A DNA stretch of 64,000 nt from Rhizobium sullae (GTDB taxonomy: Bacteria > Pseudomonadota > Alphaproteobacteria > Rhizobiales > Rhizobiaceae), in assembly GCF_900169785.1 (NCBI RefSeq), contig NZ_FWER01000005.1, forward strand, positions 62,001 to 126,000. The letters run 5' to 3'. The notes under the pieces are model-generated. The model had not been told where the DNA came from, searched no databases, and saw only the letters and a program-made list of their open reading frames with translations. Below are positions 33,341 to 41,813 of the stretch, in pieces (positions within the stretch are counted from its first letter, which is position 1; each line of letters opens with the position of its first letter). Position numbers and translations under genes: made by a program.

Positions 33341-34290
33341 CCGAGCTCGTCGGCCCAATCACACGGACGATGGCGGCCGCAAGGCCGCCGTCGTCCCGTC
33401 GGCTTGGCGACATTAGACGCAAGGTCTGGCCCTATTTCCTGATGTTGCCGACGATGGGGCTGATCGTCGCATTCACGCTCTATCCGCTTGTTCAGGGGCT
33501 CTATATGTCCCTGTTTAAGCGAGGCGTGGTGGTCCTGCCTCAGGCGCCGCAGACCCTGCCGCAATATGTCGGCCTGGACAACTTCGTCAGCCTGATCGAC
33601 AACGCCGATTTTCGAATCTCGTTGCTGAAAACGGTCATCTTTGTTGTGGTGGCTGTGCCGCTCAACGTCGTGCTATCGCTGGCACTAGCCGTGTTGCTGC
33701 AGCCGCAGACCAAGCTCTTCGCGTTTGCCCGCACCGTGGTCTTCTTCCCGTCGATGATCAGTTTGCTGATCATCGGCATCACATGGCGCTGGCTGTTCGG
33801 CTTGAACAACGGTCTTGTGAACTATGTCCTGTCGCTGGCAAGCATCGCGCCCGTTCCGTGGCTCGAGCAGGACACCCTGGCGCAGATCGCCGTCGTGGTC
33901 GCCTGGGTCTGGTGGCAGGCGGGCGTCAACATGATGATCTTCCTTTCGGGTCTGACGGCCATCTCGCCGGATTATTATGAGGCAGCATCTATCGATGGCA
34001 CCAGAAAATGGCGCCAGTTCACCCACATCACGTTGCCGCTTCTGCGGCCGACCATGGCTGTCGTCGTGGTGCTGTCATCGATCGAGGCCTTTAAGGTCTA
34101 CGAACTTGTCGTCTCGCTGACCGGTGGTGGCCCCGGCAAGGCGACCGTCTACCTCATCCAGACGATTTACGACACCGCCTTCCAGCTCCCGATGCAGGCG
34201 GGCATCGCGGCCGCACAGTCAGCGGTCCTCTTCGTTGTCCTGATGGTTCTTGCTATCGTTCAATTGCGTCTCGCAAGGAGCAAAGCATGA
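33337..34290 (+). CDS. Sugar ABC transporter permease 1 (CUT1, MalF/UgpA type)
   Basis: Protein of 317 residues with six membrane helices beginning at KVWPYFLMLPTMGLIVAFTLYPLVQGLYMS and the EAA loop YYEAASIDGTRKWRQFTHITLPLLRPT near residue 225. The frame begins at GTG 33337 overlapping the preceding stop; ATG 33370 is an alternative start, with no clear ribosome site for either. Coupled by ATGA with permease 2. Confidence 0.9.
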   Translation: MTELVGPITRTMAAARPPSSRRLGDIRRKVWPYFLMLPTMGLIVAFTLYPLVQGLYMSLFKRGVVVLPQAPQTLPQYVGLDNFVSLIDNADFRISLLKTVIFVVVAVPLNVVLSLALAVLLQPQTKLFAFARTVVFFPSMISLLIIGITWRWLFGLNNGLVNYVLSLASIAPVPWLEQDTLAQIAVVVAWVWWQAGVNMMIFLSGLTAISPDYYEAASIDGTRKWRQFTHITLPLLRPTMAVVVVLSSIEAFKVYELVVSLTGGGPGKATVYLIQTIYDTAFQLPMQAGIAAAQSAVLFVVLMVLAIVQLRLARSKA

Positions 34291-35105
34291 CGAACGTCTA
34301 TTCGCCTACGCGCCTGGCGCTTGTCGCTCTCGTTCTTGTGGTCTTTCTTCTGCCGCCTGTCTGGCTCCTCCTGTCGGCGCTTAAGCCGCAGGCCGAGATC
34401 TTCCAGTGGCCTCCGACCTTGTGGCCGGCGAATCCGACGCTGGAAAATTTCGTGAACACGATCTCGCGCGCCAAGTTCCTGCTTTTCTTCAAGAACTCGG
34501 CCATCGTTTCGGTCCTGTCGGCCTTCCTGTCCGTCACGATCAGCGTAATGGCCGGCTATGCGCTGGCGAAGTTCAGGTTCAAAGGCGACACGATCTTCTT
34601 CCTGTTGATCATGTCCTCGCTGATGGTACCTCTACAGATCATCATGATCCCCGTCTTCCTGGTCTTGCGTGATCTCGGGCTCTTGGAAACACTGGCAGGC
34701 GTCATCATCGCGCCGGCCGCCACGCCGACCGGCGTGTTTCTGATGCGGCAGTATATCGTCAACATCCCAGACAGCCTGCTCGAAGCAGCGCGTTTGGACA
34801 AGACGCCGGAATGGCGTATTTTGTGGCGCATCGTCGTTCCGCTGTCGTTGCCGGCGATCGGAACCCTGCTGGCGTTCAACCTGGTCTGGCGCTGGAACGA
34901 CTATCTCTGGCCGTTCCTCATCATCACCGATCAAGATCAGTGGACCGTCCAACTCGCGATCGCCAATTCGATCGGACGTTTCGGTATCGATTGGCCGAAG
35001 CTGCTCTCCATGTCCGTGCTGTCCGTGCTGCCGGTGCTCGTGGTCTTCACCGCGCTGCAACGCCTAATGATGGGGGGCATTATGGCCGGCGCAACCAAGG
35101 AATAA
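34287..35105 (+). CDS. Sugar ABC transporter permease 2 (CUT1, MalG/UgpE type)
   Basis: Protein of 272 residues with six membrane helices and the EAA loop LLEAARLDKTPEWRILWRIVVPLSLPAIGTL. N-terminal LVVFLLPPVWLLLSALKPQAEIFQWPP is standard for MalG-like subunits. Last gene of the importer operon, ended by the strong terminator at 35127-35160. Confidence 0.92.
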   Translation: MTNVYSPTRLALVALVLVVFLLPPVWLLLSALKPQAEIFQWPPTLWPANPTLENFVNTISRAKFLLFFKNSAIVSVLSAFLSVTISVMAGYALAKFRFKGDTIFFLLIMSSLMVPLQIIMIPVFLVLRDLGLLETLAGVIIAPAATPTGVFLMRQYIVNIPDSLLEAARLDKTPEWRILWRIVVPLSLPAIGTLLAFNLVWRWNDYLWPFLIITDQDQWTVQLAIANSIGRFGIDWPKLLSMSVLSVLPVLVVFTALQRLMMGGIMAGATKE

Positions 35106-35126
35106 GGTCCTCCCGACCTCAGCAAC

Positions 35127-35160
35127 AAAGCCCGCGGATGAGAGATCCTCCGCGGGCTTT
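35127..35160. terminator. Bidirectional terminator after the sugar importer
   Basis: Perfect 12-bp stem AAAGCCCGCGGA (35127-35138) and TCCGCGGGCTTT (35149-35160) with a 10-base loop. It lies between the convergent permease and ROK regulator genes, 26 bp from the end of the latter. Confidence 0.85.
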
Positions 35161-35186
35161 GTGGCGCGTTCAGAATGGCCGCATGT

Positions 35187-36383
35187 TTATGTCGTGAGTG
35201 TCGGCAGGCGCATTTCGCTGGGCAGGTCCTGCGGCGAAAACAGGGCGTTGTGCAACTGGTTGAGTGCGATGGCGACCGCACCCATCAACGTGGCGCGCGA
35301 GCCGAGCGCGCTGGCCTCGACGGAAATCATACGCTTGGTGCAAGCAGGCAGCGCCTCTTGGATGAGACGCACCATCAAGGGGTGCCGCCCGACATTGCCA
35401 CCCAGAATGATCTTCTGCGGGTCGAGCATGGCATCGACGGAGACGACCAGAAGGGCCGCCAGCCGTGCCGTTTCCTCGACGGTCGTAAGAGCCTGGACAT
35501 CGCCATCCTCTGCCTGCTCGAGTACATCGCGAGCCGTCAGGTTGCTTTCATATGGGCGATGGCGTTCGACAATGCCGCGTGCGCTGATTGCGCATTCCAG
35601 TGCACCCCGTTCAAGGCTTTCCGGTTCATACGGATCCGCACCGAAGGGGAGGTAGGAGATTTCGCCGGCGGCGCCTTTTGCGCCCCTCATCAGCTTCCCG
35701 TTCACCAGCGTTCCAAGGCCGATCCCGGTGCCGAGCGAGATGAAGGCCAAGGAATCGAGCCCTATACTGCTACCCTTCCAGCTCTCGCCAATGACCGCTG
35801 CATTGATGTCGTTTTCGATAATGACATCGCAGCGCAGAATCTCCCTCAAGGTTTTTGCAACGTCCAGGCCGCCGAAATCTGCCATGTTGGGGGCAAGCGA
35901 CAGCGTGCCCCTCTCCGGATCGACGACACCCGGCGTCGCTACTGCGGCGAGCAGTACCTTGTTGCGGGGAGCTTTTGCTTTCTTCAGGCTTGCTTCGACA
36001 AGCTTGTTCAAATGGAGAACAAGGGCTTTTCCGGTGTGGCCATCCACCGGGGCTTCGATCTCCTGCAGGATCCTTCCGGCAATATCGACCACGCCGACAC
36101 GGACGGTCGTGGAGCCAAGATCGATGCCAATCACATACCCCGCATCCGGAGCCACCTCGTAGGTGACGGCACTTCGTCCGACCTTTCCTGAGACGACACC
36201 TTTGACGCGCACCCAACCGGATTCCTCGAGCGTGCGTATGACCTCGGACATGGTCTGCTTCGAAAGCCCGGTCTTCTTCGCAAGTTCGGCGCGTGAGGTT
36301 GGTCCCTCGTGCAAGAGGATTTCCATAGCAGCGCGAACTGAAATCTGGCGAAGCATGGGAGGGGCATTGGTCCAGACGTTCAT
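35187..36383 (-). CDS. ROK-family transcriptional repressor (NagC/XylR type)
   Basis: Protein of 398 residues: N-terminal winged helix (ISVRAAMEILLHEGPTSRAELAKKTGLSKQTMSEVIRTLEESGWV) and a ROK sugar-sensing domain (VIGIDLGSTTVRVGVVD, ENDINAAVIGESW, FISLGTGIGLGTLVNG). The usual zinc-binding Cys cluster is replaced by ESLERGALECAISARG with one Cys. MNVWT at 36383 is preferred as start because GTGAGAAC precedes it; ATG 36398 is possible. An operator-like TTCGT-N8-CGAA lies upstream at 36492-36508 and four more copies precede the transport and catabolic genes, so this is the likely local repressor, derepressed by the imported sugar or its phosphate. Confidence 0.9.
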   Translation of the reverse strand: MNVWTNAPPMLRQISVRAAMEILLHEGPTSRAELAKKTGLSKQTMSEVIRTLEESGWVRVKGVVSGKVGRSAVTYEVAPDAGYVIGIDLGSTTVRVGVVDIAGRILQEIEAPVDGHTGKALVLHLNKLVEASLKKAKAPRNKVLLAAVATPGVVDPERGTLSLAPNMADFGGLDVAKTLREILRCDVIIENDINAAVIGESWKGSSIGLDSLAFISLGTGIGLGTLVNGKLMRGAKGAAGEISYLPFGADPYEPESLERGALECAISARGIVERHRPYESNLTARDVLEQAEDGDVQALTTVEETARLAALLVVSVDAMLDPQKIILGGNVGRHPLMVRLIQEALPACTKRMISVEASALGSRATLMGAVAIALNQLHNALFSPQDLPSEMRLPTLTT

Positions 36384-36773
36384 TGTTCTCACTTTCATTC
36401 GGCACGTAATCTTGGGTCTGACTCAAATTTGACGCGTCAGACCCTAATCTTGGCAGCCAAAATATCGCATGCAGGGTGACCGTGCAAATCGTTCGTTAGA
36501 CTGACGAATAATACGGAAAGATAGCGGAGAAACAATGCGGTAGCTTTGGCCGGTTCGCATTCACGTCGGATACCGGAAGAGCGCCGGCATCCCTACCTGT
36601 CGCTCGATCCGACATAGAAAGCGAAGCTGGGGGGCAAGCCACGCATTCGTCCAACGGGTAGTCGCAGCGCCCGAGGCTAACGATGCCGAGCTATAGTCTA
36701 AAGGTTCGCCATTTATGTGCGCCCTCTGTGATCGAAAGAGGGCCTTCAACCGATACCAATGAACCACCGGGGA
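36384..36773. other. Intergenic region upstream of the ROK repressor
   Basis: About 390 bases. Apart from the operator at 36492-36508 I see no gene, hairpin or repeat that stands out; short open frames look random. Confidence 0.6.
36492..36508. promoter_or_regulatory. ROK-type operator TTCGTTAGACTGACGAA (site 5)
   Basis: TTCGT-N8-CGAA copy 109 bp upstream of the ROK repressor start, consistent with autoregulation. It shares the right half TGACGAA with site 1. Confidence 0.7.
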
Positions 36774-38063
36774 TCAGCGCGAGACGATCGTGTGTACGCC
36801 CGGTGGCAGCCGGATGCGGCCCTTTGTTGCGACGAGCGATGGACGACCTTCGGTGACAATCCGCCAGATCTCGACTGCTCCGAGCGGAGAACTTTCGTTT
36901 CTGTATCGGTTGACACCGACGAAAACATTCCGCCCGCTGCGATCGAAGGCGAGGCCCTGTGGAAGCACGGACGAGATCGGCCACTCACCGTGAAGCGTCA
37001 ATCGGCCGGTTTCGGCATTCAATTCGTAGAGGCTGAGGGAGGCCCGCTCCGTCCAGTCACGCGAACCGTCCGGCTTTCCAGTTCCTCGGAGATTGGACGT
37101 GACCAAGAAGCGGCCGTCGGGGCTGAAGGCCATCGTCTCCGATCCCCAGCCGCCAAGAGCAATGTGGGGAACCCTGTGCCGCGCAGCGTCACCGGAAGAG
37201 CCGACATCCGCGAGCCTGATGGATGTCAGAATCCCCTCCTGTACCCCGTAAAAGCCATCTGTATCAATTCCCCACTGAAGGTCAGAGGTGATGTAATAGC
37301 GCCCGTCCGGTGAAAAACGGCCGACGAACGGGAATTTGTTTGTCTGGACACGATTGCCCCACGGATGGATGTTTGCGACGTGACCAGACTGATCGCGAAT
37401 TACCTCATAGAAGGCGACCTGATTGCGGTCCACCAAATTCACCGCGACATAGCGGCCGCTTGGATGCCACTGCACCCAGGTCGACTTCAGCGGGATGAAG
37501 CCGGTTGGTGGCTCCAGGCCAAGGTCGAAGCTCGCAACCTTGCCGAAACGACCGCCATCGACCGAAACAAAGGCAAGCTCGCGATTGTTTTCGACCGTAA
37601 CCGCGGCGATAAGATCCCCCAATGGGCTCACCTCGATCGCCTGCGGCCGGCTCCCGATTTTTACGCTGTCGACAACTGCGCGGTCACTGTTGAGATTTAG
37701 GGAGCGGATCGTATTGCCTGGTGGCAGTTCATCGAGACGGGTCGCTCCTGTGGGCCGCTGGAGGTATGTCTCCGCAACAAAAGCGAAGCCGCCGTCCGGC
37801 GAGAGATCGAGAGCTCCTGGCGGCCCATAGGTCGAGTTCGAGATTTCCATCCCTGTTACCGAAGGCACCGGGCTCAATGGCGACGTGATAACAGACAGCG
37901 TGTCCTTGCTGTTCATGTCTGGAGGACCGAGTTCGCCGGTTTCGTAGACAGTCGGGACCATATCTGTATCTGACAACACGTAAACAGCCTCGGCTTCGCT
38001 GCTGGAAGCCTCGGAATGCGACAGCAATATCGTTAAAGCCAAGAGGCCTGAGCATATTCGCAT
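36774..38063 (-). CDS. Exported beta-propeller protein (lactonase/YncE-like)
   Basis: Protein of 429 residues with an N-terminal signal peptide (MRICSGLLALTILLSHSEAS) and repeated beta-propeller blades, seen as LDLSPDGGFAFVAE, IEVSPLGDLIAAVTV, VQWHPSGRYVAVNLV, GRFSPDGRYYITSDL, MAFSPDGRFLVTSNL and LAFDRSGRNVFVGVN. It likely folds as a seven-bladed propeller in the periplasm. Family members are lactonases or ligand-binding proteins; function here unknown. Divergent from a LysR gene 116 bp away, probably its regulator. Confidence 0.8.
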   Translation of the reverse strand: MRICSGLLALTILLSHSEASSSEAEAVYVLSDTDMVPTVYETGELGPPDMNSKDTLSVITSPLSPVPSVTGMEISNSTYGPPGALDLSPDGGFAFVAETYLQRPTGATRLDELPPGNTIRSLNLNSDRAVVDSVKIGSRPQAIEVSPLGDLIAAVTVENNRELAFVSVDGGRFGKVASFDLGLEPPTGFIPLKSTWVQWHPSGRYVAVNLVDRNQVAFYEVIRDQSGHVANIHPWGNRVQTNKFPFVGRFSPDGRYYITSDLQWGIDTDGFYGVQEGILTSIRLADVGSSGDAARHRVPHIALGGWGSETMAFSPDGRFLVTSNLRGTGKPDGSRDWTERASLSLYELNAETGRLTLHGEWPISSVLPQGLAFDRSGRNVFVGVNRYRNESSPLGAVEIWRIVTEGRPSLVATKGRIRLPPGVHTIVSR

Positions 38064-38119
38064 GATTGTGGCTCCTGATGATACGACTGGCTTTGTCTTC
38101 CAGTTTTCGGCTCAATCGT

Positions 38120-38148
38120 CCAATCGATATTGGGAATCTGTATATTCC
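38120..38148. promoter_or_regulatory. Candidate LysR binding region before the beta-propeller gene
   Basis: Two short inverted repeats in tandem: CCAAT/ATTGG (38120-38133) and GGAAT/ATTCC (38133-38148), in the 116-bp region between divergent LysR and propeller genes. Spacing and position fit a LysR site but arms are only five bases. Confidence 0.35.
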
Positions 38149-38179
38149 TCGCAGCTATATATCGATGTAGGATGGCGTC

Positions 38180-39091
38180 ATGAACTTGGCTGCAATCGAC
38201 TTGAATCTGCTTGTCGCTTTTGACGCCCTGCTGGGCGAGGGGAGCGTCAGTGCCGCGGCGCACCGCATCGGCCTGAGCCAGCCGGCAATGAGCAAACGGT
38301 TGGCTCATTTGCGGCAGCTTTTCGCTGATGATCTTTTTATCCGGCATGCAGATGGAGTGCGCCCAACAGAAAAGGCGCTGGACCTTGCCGATCCCATCCG
38401 CTCGGCGCTGCGCCAGATTGAAGAAGCGTTGGGCGGCTTCGGGCAATTCTCGCCAACACGGTCTGGTCGGGTTTTCAGGATTGCGACGACAGATCACCTT
38501 GCAGCGACTTTGATGCCGAGTTTGATGGCGTCTCTGCGATCAATCGCGCCGAGGATTGCGATCATCATTCGAAATCTTCATCGGCAGGACGTCGTTGATA
38601 GCCTTGAGAAGGGATCTGTTGATCTTGCCATTACTATCTTGCCCGACGCGCCGACGAGCATCAAACGCGCTCCTCTTTTTCATGTGAAGTGGCTTTCGAT
38701 TGTTTCAGTGAACCATCCCGAAGTCCGTGATGAACTGACCCTGGAGTTGTTCTTGAAATATCCGCACTTGCTGGTCACCCACGTGGGTGACTTGAAAGGT
38801 TACATCGATCGGATGCTGGACGACCGTGGCCTCAAGCGGACGGTCGCGATGAGCTTGCCCTACGCTCTGGCGGTGCCAGCCATCATTTCTCGTACGGACA
38901 TGATTTGCACCCTGTCATCCGGCGTGCTCGATTTGGCGGACTGGCCGGATGTAAGGTCCTTTCCTGTGCCTCTCGAATATAGCGGTTACACGGAAACCAT
39001 GCTTTGGCATAGGCGAAATGATAGTGACCCCGGTCAAGCTTGGCTCCGGCGCTTAGTCGCTGGCGTAAGCGCGACTTTGAATCCCTCCTAA
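38180..39091 (+). CDS. LysR-family transcriptional regulator (NodD-like branch)
   Basis: Protein of 303 residues; begins MNLAAIDLNLLVAFDALLGEGSVSAAAHRIGLSQPAMSKRL, the form typical of the NodD/LinR/PcpR branch of LysR, followed by a PBP2 ligand domain. Divergent from the exported beta-propeller gene. Inducer unknown. Confidence 0.9.
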   Translation: MNLAAIDLNLLVAFDALLGEGSVSAAAHRIGLSQPAMSKRLAHLRQLFADDLFIRHADGVRPTEKALDLADPIRSALRQIEEALGGFGQFSPTRSGRVFRIATTDHLAATLMPSLMASLRSIAPRIAIIIRNLHRQDVVDSLEKGSVDLAITILPDAPTSIKRAPLFHVKWLSIVSVNHPEVRDELTLELFLKYPHLLVTHVGDLKGYIDRMLDDRGLKRTVAMSLPYALAVPAIISRTDMICTLSSGVLDLADWPDVRSFPVPLEYSGYTETMLWHRRNDSDPGQAWLRRLVAGVSATLNPS

Positions 39092-39320
39092 TGGCGCCTT
39101 AGGATTGTCACGGTGGCTTCCAGTTTGTGAATCGGCATCGCGGTCCCGGTGCCGATCGGCAGGTTAGATAATTGTTTTTGCTGAGGTGACGGGGTTATTG
39201 CACAATGCCTATTCACAGTCGGCCACCAGCTGTGTCTGCGCGTTTTGGAGGGCCGCCAGGGCCGCGTCTCAGGTTTGCGAAGGCGGTACCCGAACAGTCT
39301 TTCCAGGGTGAATGTAACAA

Positions 39321-40784
39321 TCACGTTCGATCCGTTCCCGGCTGCGGGCCGGTATAGCGGAGTATCCAGAGCCCCTGGTTCTTGTCACTTATATAAATGA
39401 AGCCGCGCCGATCCACGACCACGTCCTCGGTCTGAACAACCAGCTTATCTTCCGGCATGGGGCCGTAGCGTCGGTTTGGCTCCGGCGGAATGAAGTAGCC
39501 GACCTCGCGAGGAAGCCGAGTATTTGAGACGTCGTAGACCCTCAGCCCCGCATTGAAATGTGCGATGTAAAAGAGATCGCCCTGTTTCTGCACGTCGGGG
39601 TGATGCTGGTGATGATTGATGTTGTGCGGCCCGCGCCAGCCGCCACGAGTCGTGAAGTCGGTATAGGAAGCTCCTTCGGGCGGTATGGGCTCGGGCAGAA
39701 GCGACAGCAGGAATGGTTCCTTCGGATCGGAGATATCGATGATCGACGCGTGGTGCATCGGGCCGCGTCCGTAGGTGACGTTCTCCGAGTTGGCGAAAGC
39801 GATGCCACGTTCTTGGATCGGCAGCACGCCGTGCACGCCGAAGCGCGAGTGGAAGGGCGGGCTGAAGCTCAGACCGCCGATCCGCCTCGGCTGCGAGACG
39901 TTTCTGATGTCAAGCACGACAATGCCCGCCGCGCCATAAGGCAAATAGGCATGATCTCCCACGACATAGGGAGGGCCGTGCAGCGACACGTCTTCGCCCG
40001 CACTCGCACAGAAAGCGCCGCACATGCATTGCGCTCGAAGCTGCAACCGATAGCGGTCAGTCGCCTCACCGGATTCAGCGACGGAGTCCGTCGATCCGAT
40101 TGCCTCGCCTCCCGCCTCGTGCTGGCCTGGAACCCACCAGCGTCCGGCTTCGCGGGGATTCGCGCGATCCGAAATATCGAGCATGACGTAGATGTTGCCC
40201 TTGTACCCAGGCATGCCAGCAGCAAGGTGGACATAACGCCCGCCGGGATAGAGATTGCGATGCGTGCCACTACTGCCGGTCTGGTAGTGACCGAGTTGTT
40301 TCGGATTGATGGGATCAGCGATATCCCAGATCAGAACGCCTTCATCGAAAGGCGCGGCGGGGTCACCCCCGAAATTTGCAAAGGGTCTCTCAAGAGCGGT
40401 CACCATTGTGTCGCCGGACAAGTCCATCTGCAGAGTCCAAGTATTCGTATTGGGATAAGGCATGAACTTGACGACCTCGGGCTTCGCCGGATCGGTCACA
40501 TCGACGATGCTCCAGCCCGAGTGCCAGAAGTGGCCGGTGTAAAGATACCAGCGTCCGCCAACATGCCTGATCGCCATCTTGAAGGCTGGACGATGTTCCA
40601 AATCGGTATAGCCCACCGCTTCGACATTGTGGGCAAATGCGCCAACGGGCGCTGGCGAGGCAGCAGGAATGGGCTGGGCAAGCGCCTCGCAGGCAAGACT
40701 TGATTGAGACGCCGCGGCAATCGTTGCAATTAGGGGCGCCTTCAGCATCTGGCGGCGTGAAATCTCGGAATCGTTCAAAAGCAT
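39321..40784 (-). CDS. Tat-exported LVIVD-repeat beta-propeller protein
   Basis: Protein of 487 residues. SRRQMLKAPLIATIAAASQ near the N-terminus is a twin-arginine type signal. The body contains LVIVD-like repeats (WSIVDVTDPAKPEVV, VLIWDIADPINPKQLG, VMLDISDRANPREAG, IVVLDIRNVSQPRRIG, SIIDISDPKEPFLL, LRVYDVSNTRLPREVG) forming a propeller. A segment near residue 245 reads QCMCGAFCASAG, three cysteines in six residues, unusual for this repeat and suggestive of metal binding. Tat export implies folding, maybe with cofactor, before secretion. The start at 40784 follows GGGAGAC; the frame open upstream to 40979 covers the promoter. Divergent from LysR at 40880. Confidence 0.8.
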   Translation of the reverse strand: MLLNDSEISRRQMLKAPLIATIAAASQSSLACEALAQPIPAASPAPVGAFAHNVEAVGYTDLEHRPAFKMAIRHVGGRWYLYTGHFWHSGWSIVDVTDPAKPEVVKFMPYPNTNTWTLQMDLSGDTMVTALERPFANFGGDPAAPFDEGVLIWDIADPINPKQLGHYQTGSSGTHRNLYPGGRYVHLAAGMPGYKGNIYVMLDISDRANPREAGRWWVPGQHEAGGEAIGSTDSVAESGEATDRYRLQLRAQCMCGAFCASAGEDVSLHGPPYVVGDHAYLPYGAAGIVVLDIRNVSQPRRIGGLSFSPPFHSRFGVHGVLPIQERGIAFANSENVTYGRGPMHHASIIDISDPKEPFLLSLLPEPIPPEGASYTDFTTRGGWRGPHNINHHQHHPDVQKQGDLFYIAHFNAGLRVYDVSNTRLPREVGYFIPPEPNRRYGPMPEDKLVVQTEDVVVDRRGFIYISDKNQGLWILRYTGPQPGTDRT

Positions 40785-40821
40785 GTCTCCCGGTCTTGCA
40801 ACTTTGCTGATTTTGCATGCT

Positions 40822-40843
40822 CGATATTTTGCGTCCAATATCG
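40822..40843. promoter_or_regulatory. LysR-type inverted repeat CGATATT-N8-AATATCG
   Basis: Perfect 7-bp inverted repeat (40822-40828 and 40837-40843) in the 95-bp divergent region between the LVIVD protein and LysR genes, 37 bp before the LysR start. Good candidate for the LysR recognition site. Confidence 0.55.
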
Positions 40844-40879
40844 TTTGAGCAATCAGTAATTCGATTTGGGAATTAAAGG

Positions 40880-41758
40880 ATGGACTACAAGCTGATGCAG
40901 TCCTTCGTGGCTGTTGCGGAAGAGCTGCATTTCGGGCGTGCTGCGGCGCGCCTGCATATCTCGCAGCCGCCTCTGACAAAGCAGATCCAGCAACTGGAAC
41001 AGTTCATGGGTGTGCGCCTGCTGGAGCGCACCAAACGTAAGGTCGAGCTGACTCCGGCGGGGCGCGTGTTCCTTGATGAAGCGAGGGCCGTGCTTCATCA
41101 GACAGAGCAAGCGGTGGAGCTTGCACGCAAAGCCGATCGCGGTGAAACCGGCCATCTGGCCGTCGGGTTCATCGACGCGGCTATCTACAGCGTGGTGCCT
41201 TCTGTCGTTCGGCGCTTCACCGAGCACTATCCTGAGGTCGAGTTGAGCCTGACCGATCTGCGCATTCCCAATCAGGTCAGGGCCGTGGTCGAACGCCAGC
41301 TCGATATAGGTTTTATTCATCCTCCCGTCGTTCACAAGGCATTGAAGGTCGAAAGCATACTGGTCGAACCGCTGATCGTGGCCCTGCCGGAAACGCATCG
41401 GCTGGCCTCCGAAGCAGAGGTCCCGCTAGCCGACCTGGCCTCCGAAGCGCTGATTCAATTCCCACGCAGCATCAATCCGTCCCTCTATGACGAGATCATC
41501 GGGCTGTGCCGTTCATCCGGCTTCAGCCCGAGGATCGTGCGCGAAGCAACGCCCAAGCAGACGATCATCGGACTTGTATCGGTCGGGCTGGGCGTCTCGC
41601 TGCTACCCGCCTGCCTGCAAAACCTGCGCCGGAGCGGCGTCGTCTATCGCCCTATTCAGGGCCGAAGCTTGTCTATCGACACGTCGATCATCTACCGGCG
41701 TGAACAGCCCTCGCCGGTGCTGAAGGCTTTCCTCGAAATCGTGCGCGAGACGTTGTGA
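40880..41758 (+). CDS. LysR-family transcriptional regulator (CbnR/BenM-like branch)
   Basis: Protein of 292 residues with LQSF-type start MDYKLMQSFVAVAEELHFGRAAARLHISQPPLTKQIQQLE, typical of CatR/CbnR/HcaR regulators, and a PBP2 effector domain. Divergent from the Tat-exported LVIVD protein gene across a palindromic site. AAAGG precedes ATG 40880. Confidence 0.9.
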   Translation: MDYKLMQSFVAVAEELHFGRAAARLHISQPPLTKQIQQLEQFMGVRLLERTKRKVELTPAGRVFLDEARAVLHQTEQAVELARKADRGETGHLAVGFIDAAIYSVVPSVVRRFTEHYPEVELSLTDLRIPNQVRAVVERQLDIGFIHPPVVHKALKVESILVEPLIVALPETHRLASEAEVPLADLASEALIQFPRSINPSLYDEIIGLCRSSGFSPRIVREATPKQTIIGLVSVGLGVSLLPACLQNLRRSGVVYRPIQGRSLSIDTSIIYRREQPSPVLKAFLEIVRETL

Positions 41759-41813
41759 AGGAAACAAGGCCGCAATGATGCGTTATCAGGGGAAGTCATA
41801 GAGGGAGGGCGCA

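Noticed and set aside
39558..40703. 381-codon open frame on the plus strand
   Set aside because: Antisense shadow of the LVIVD-repeat protein; no recognisable domain and no ribosome site.
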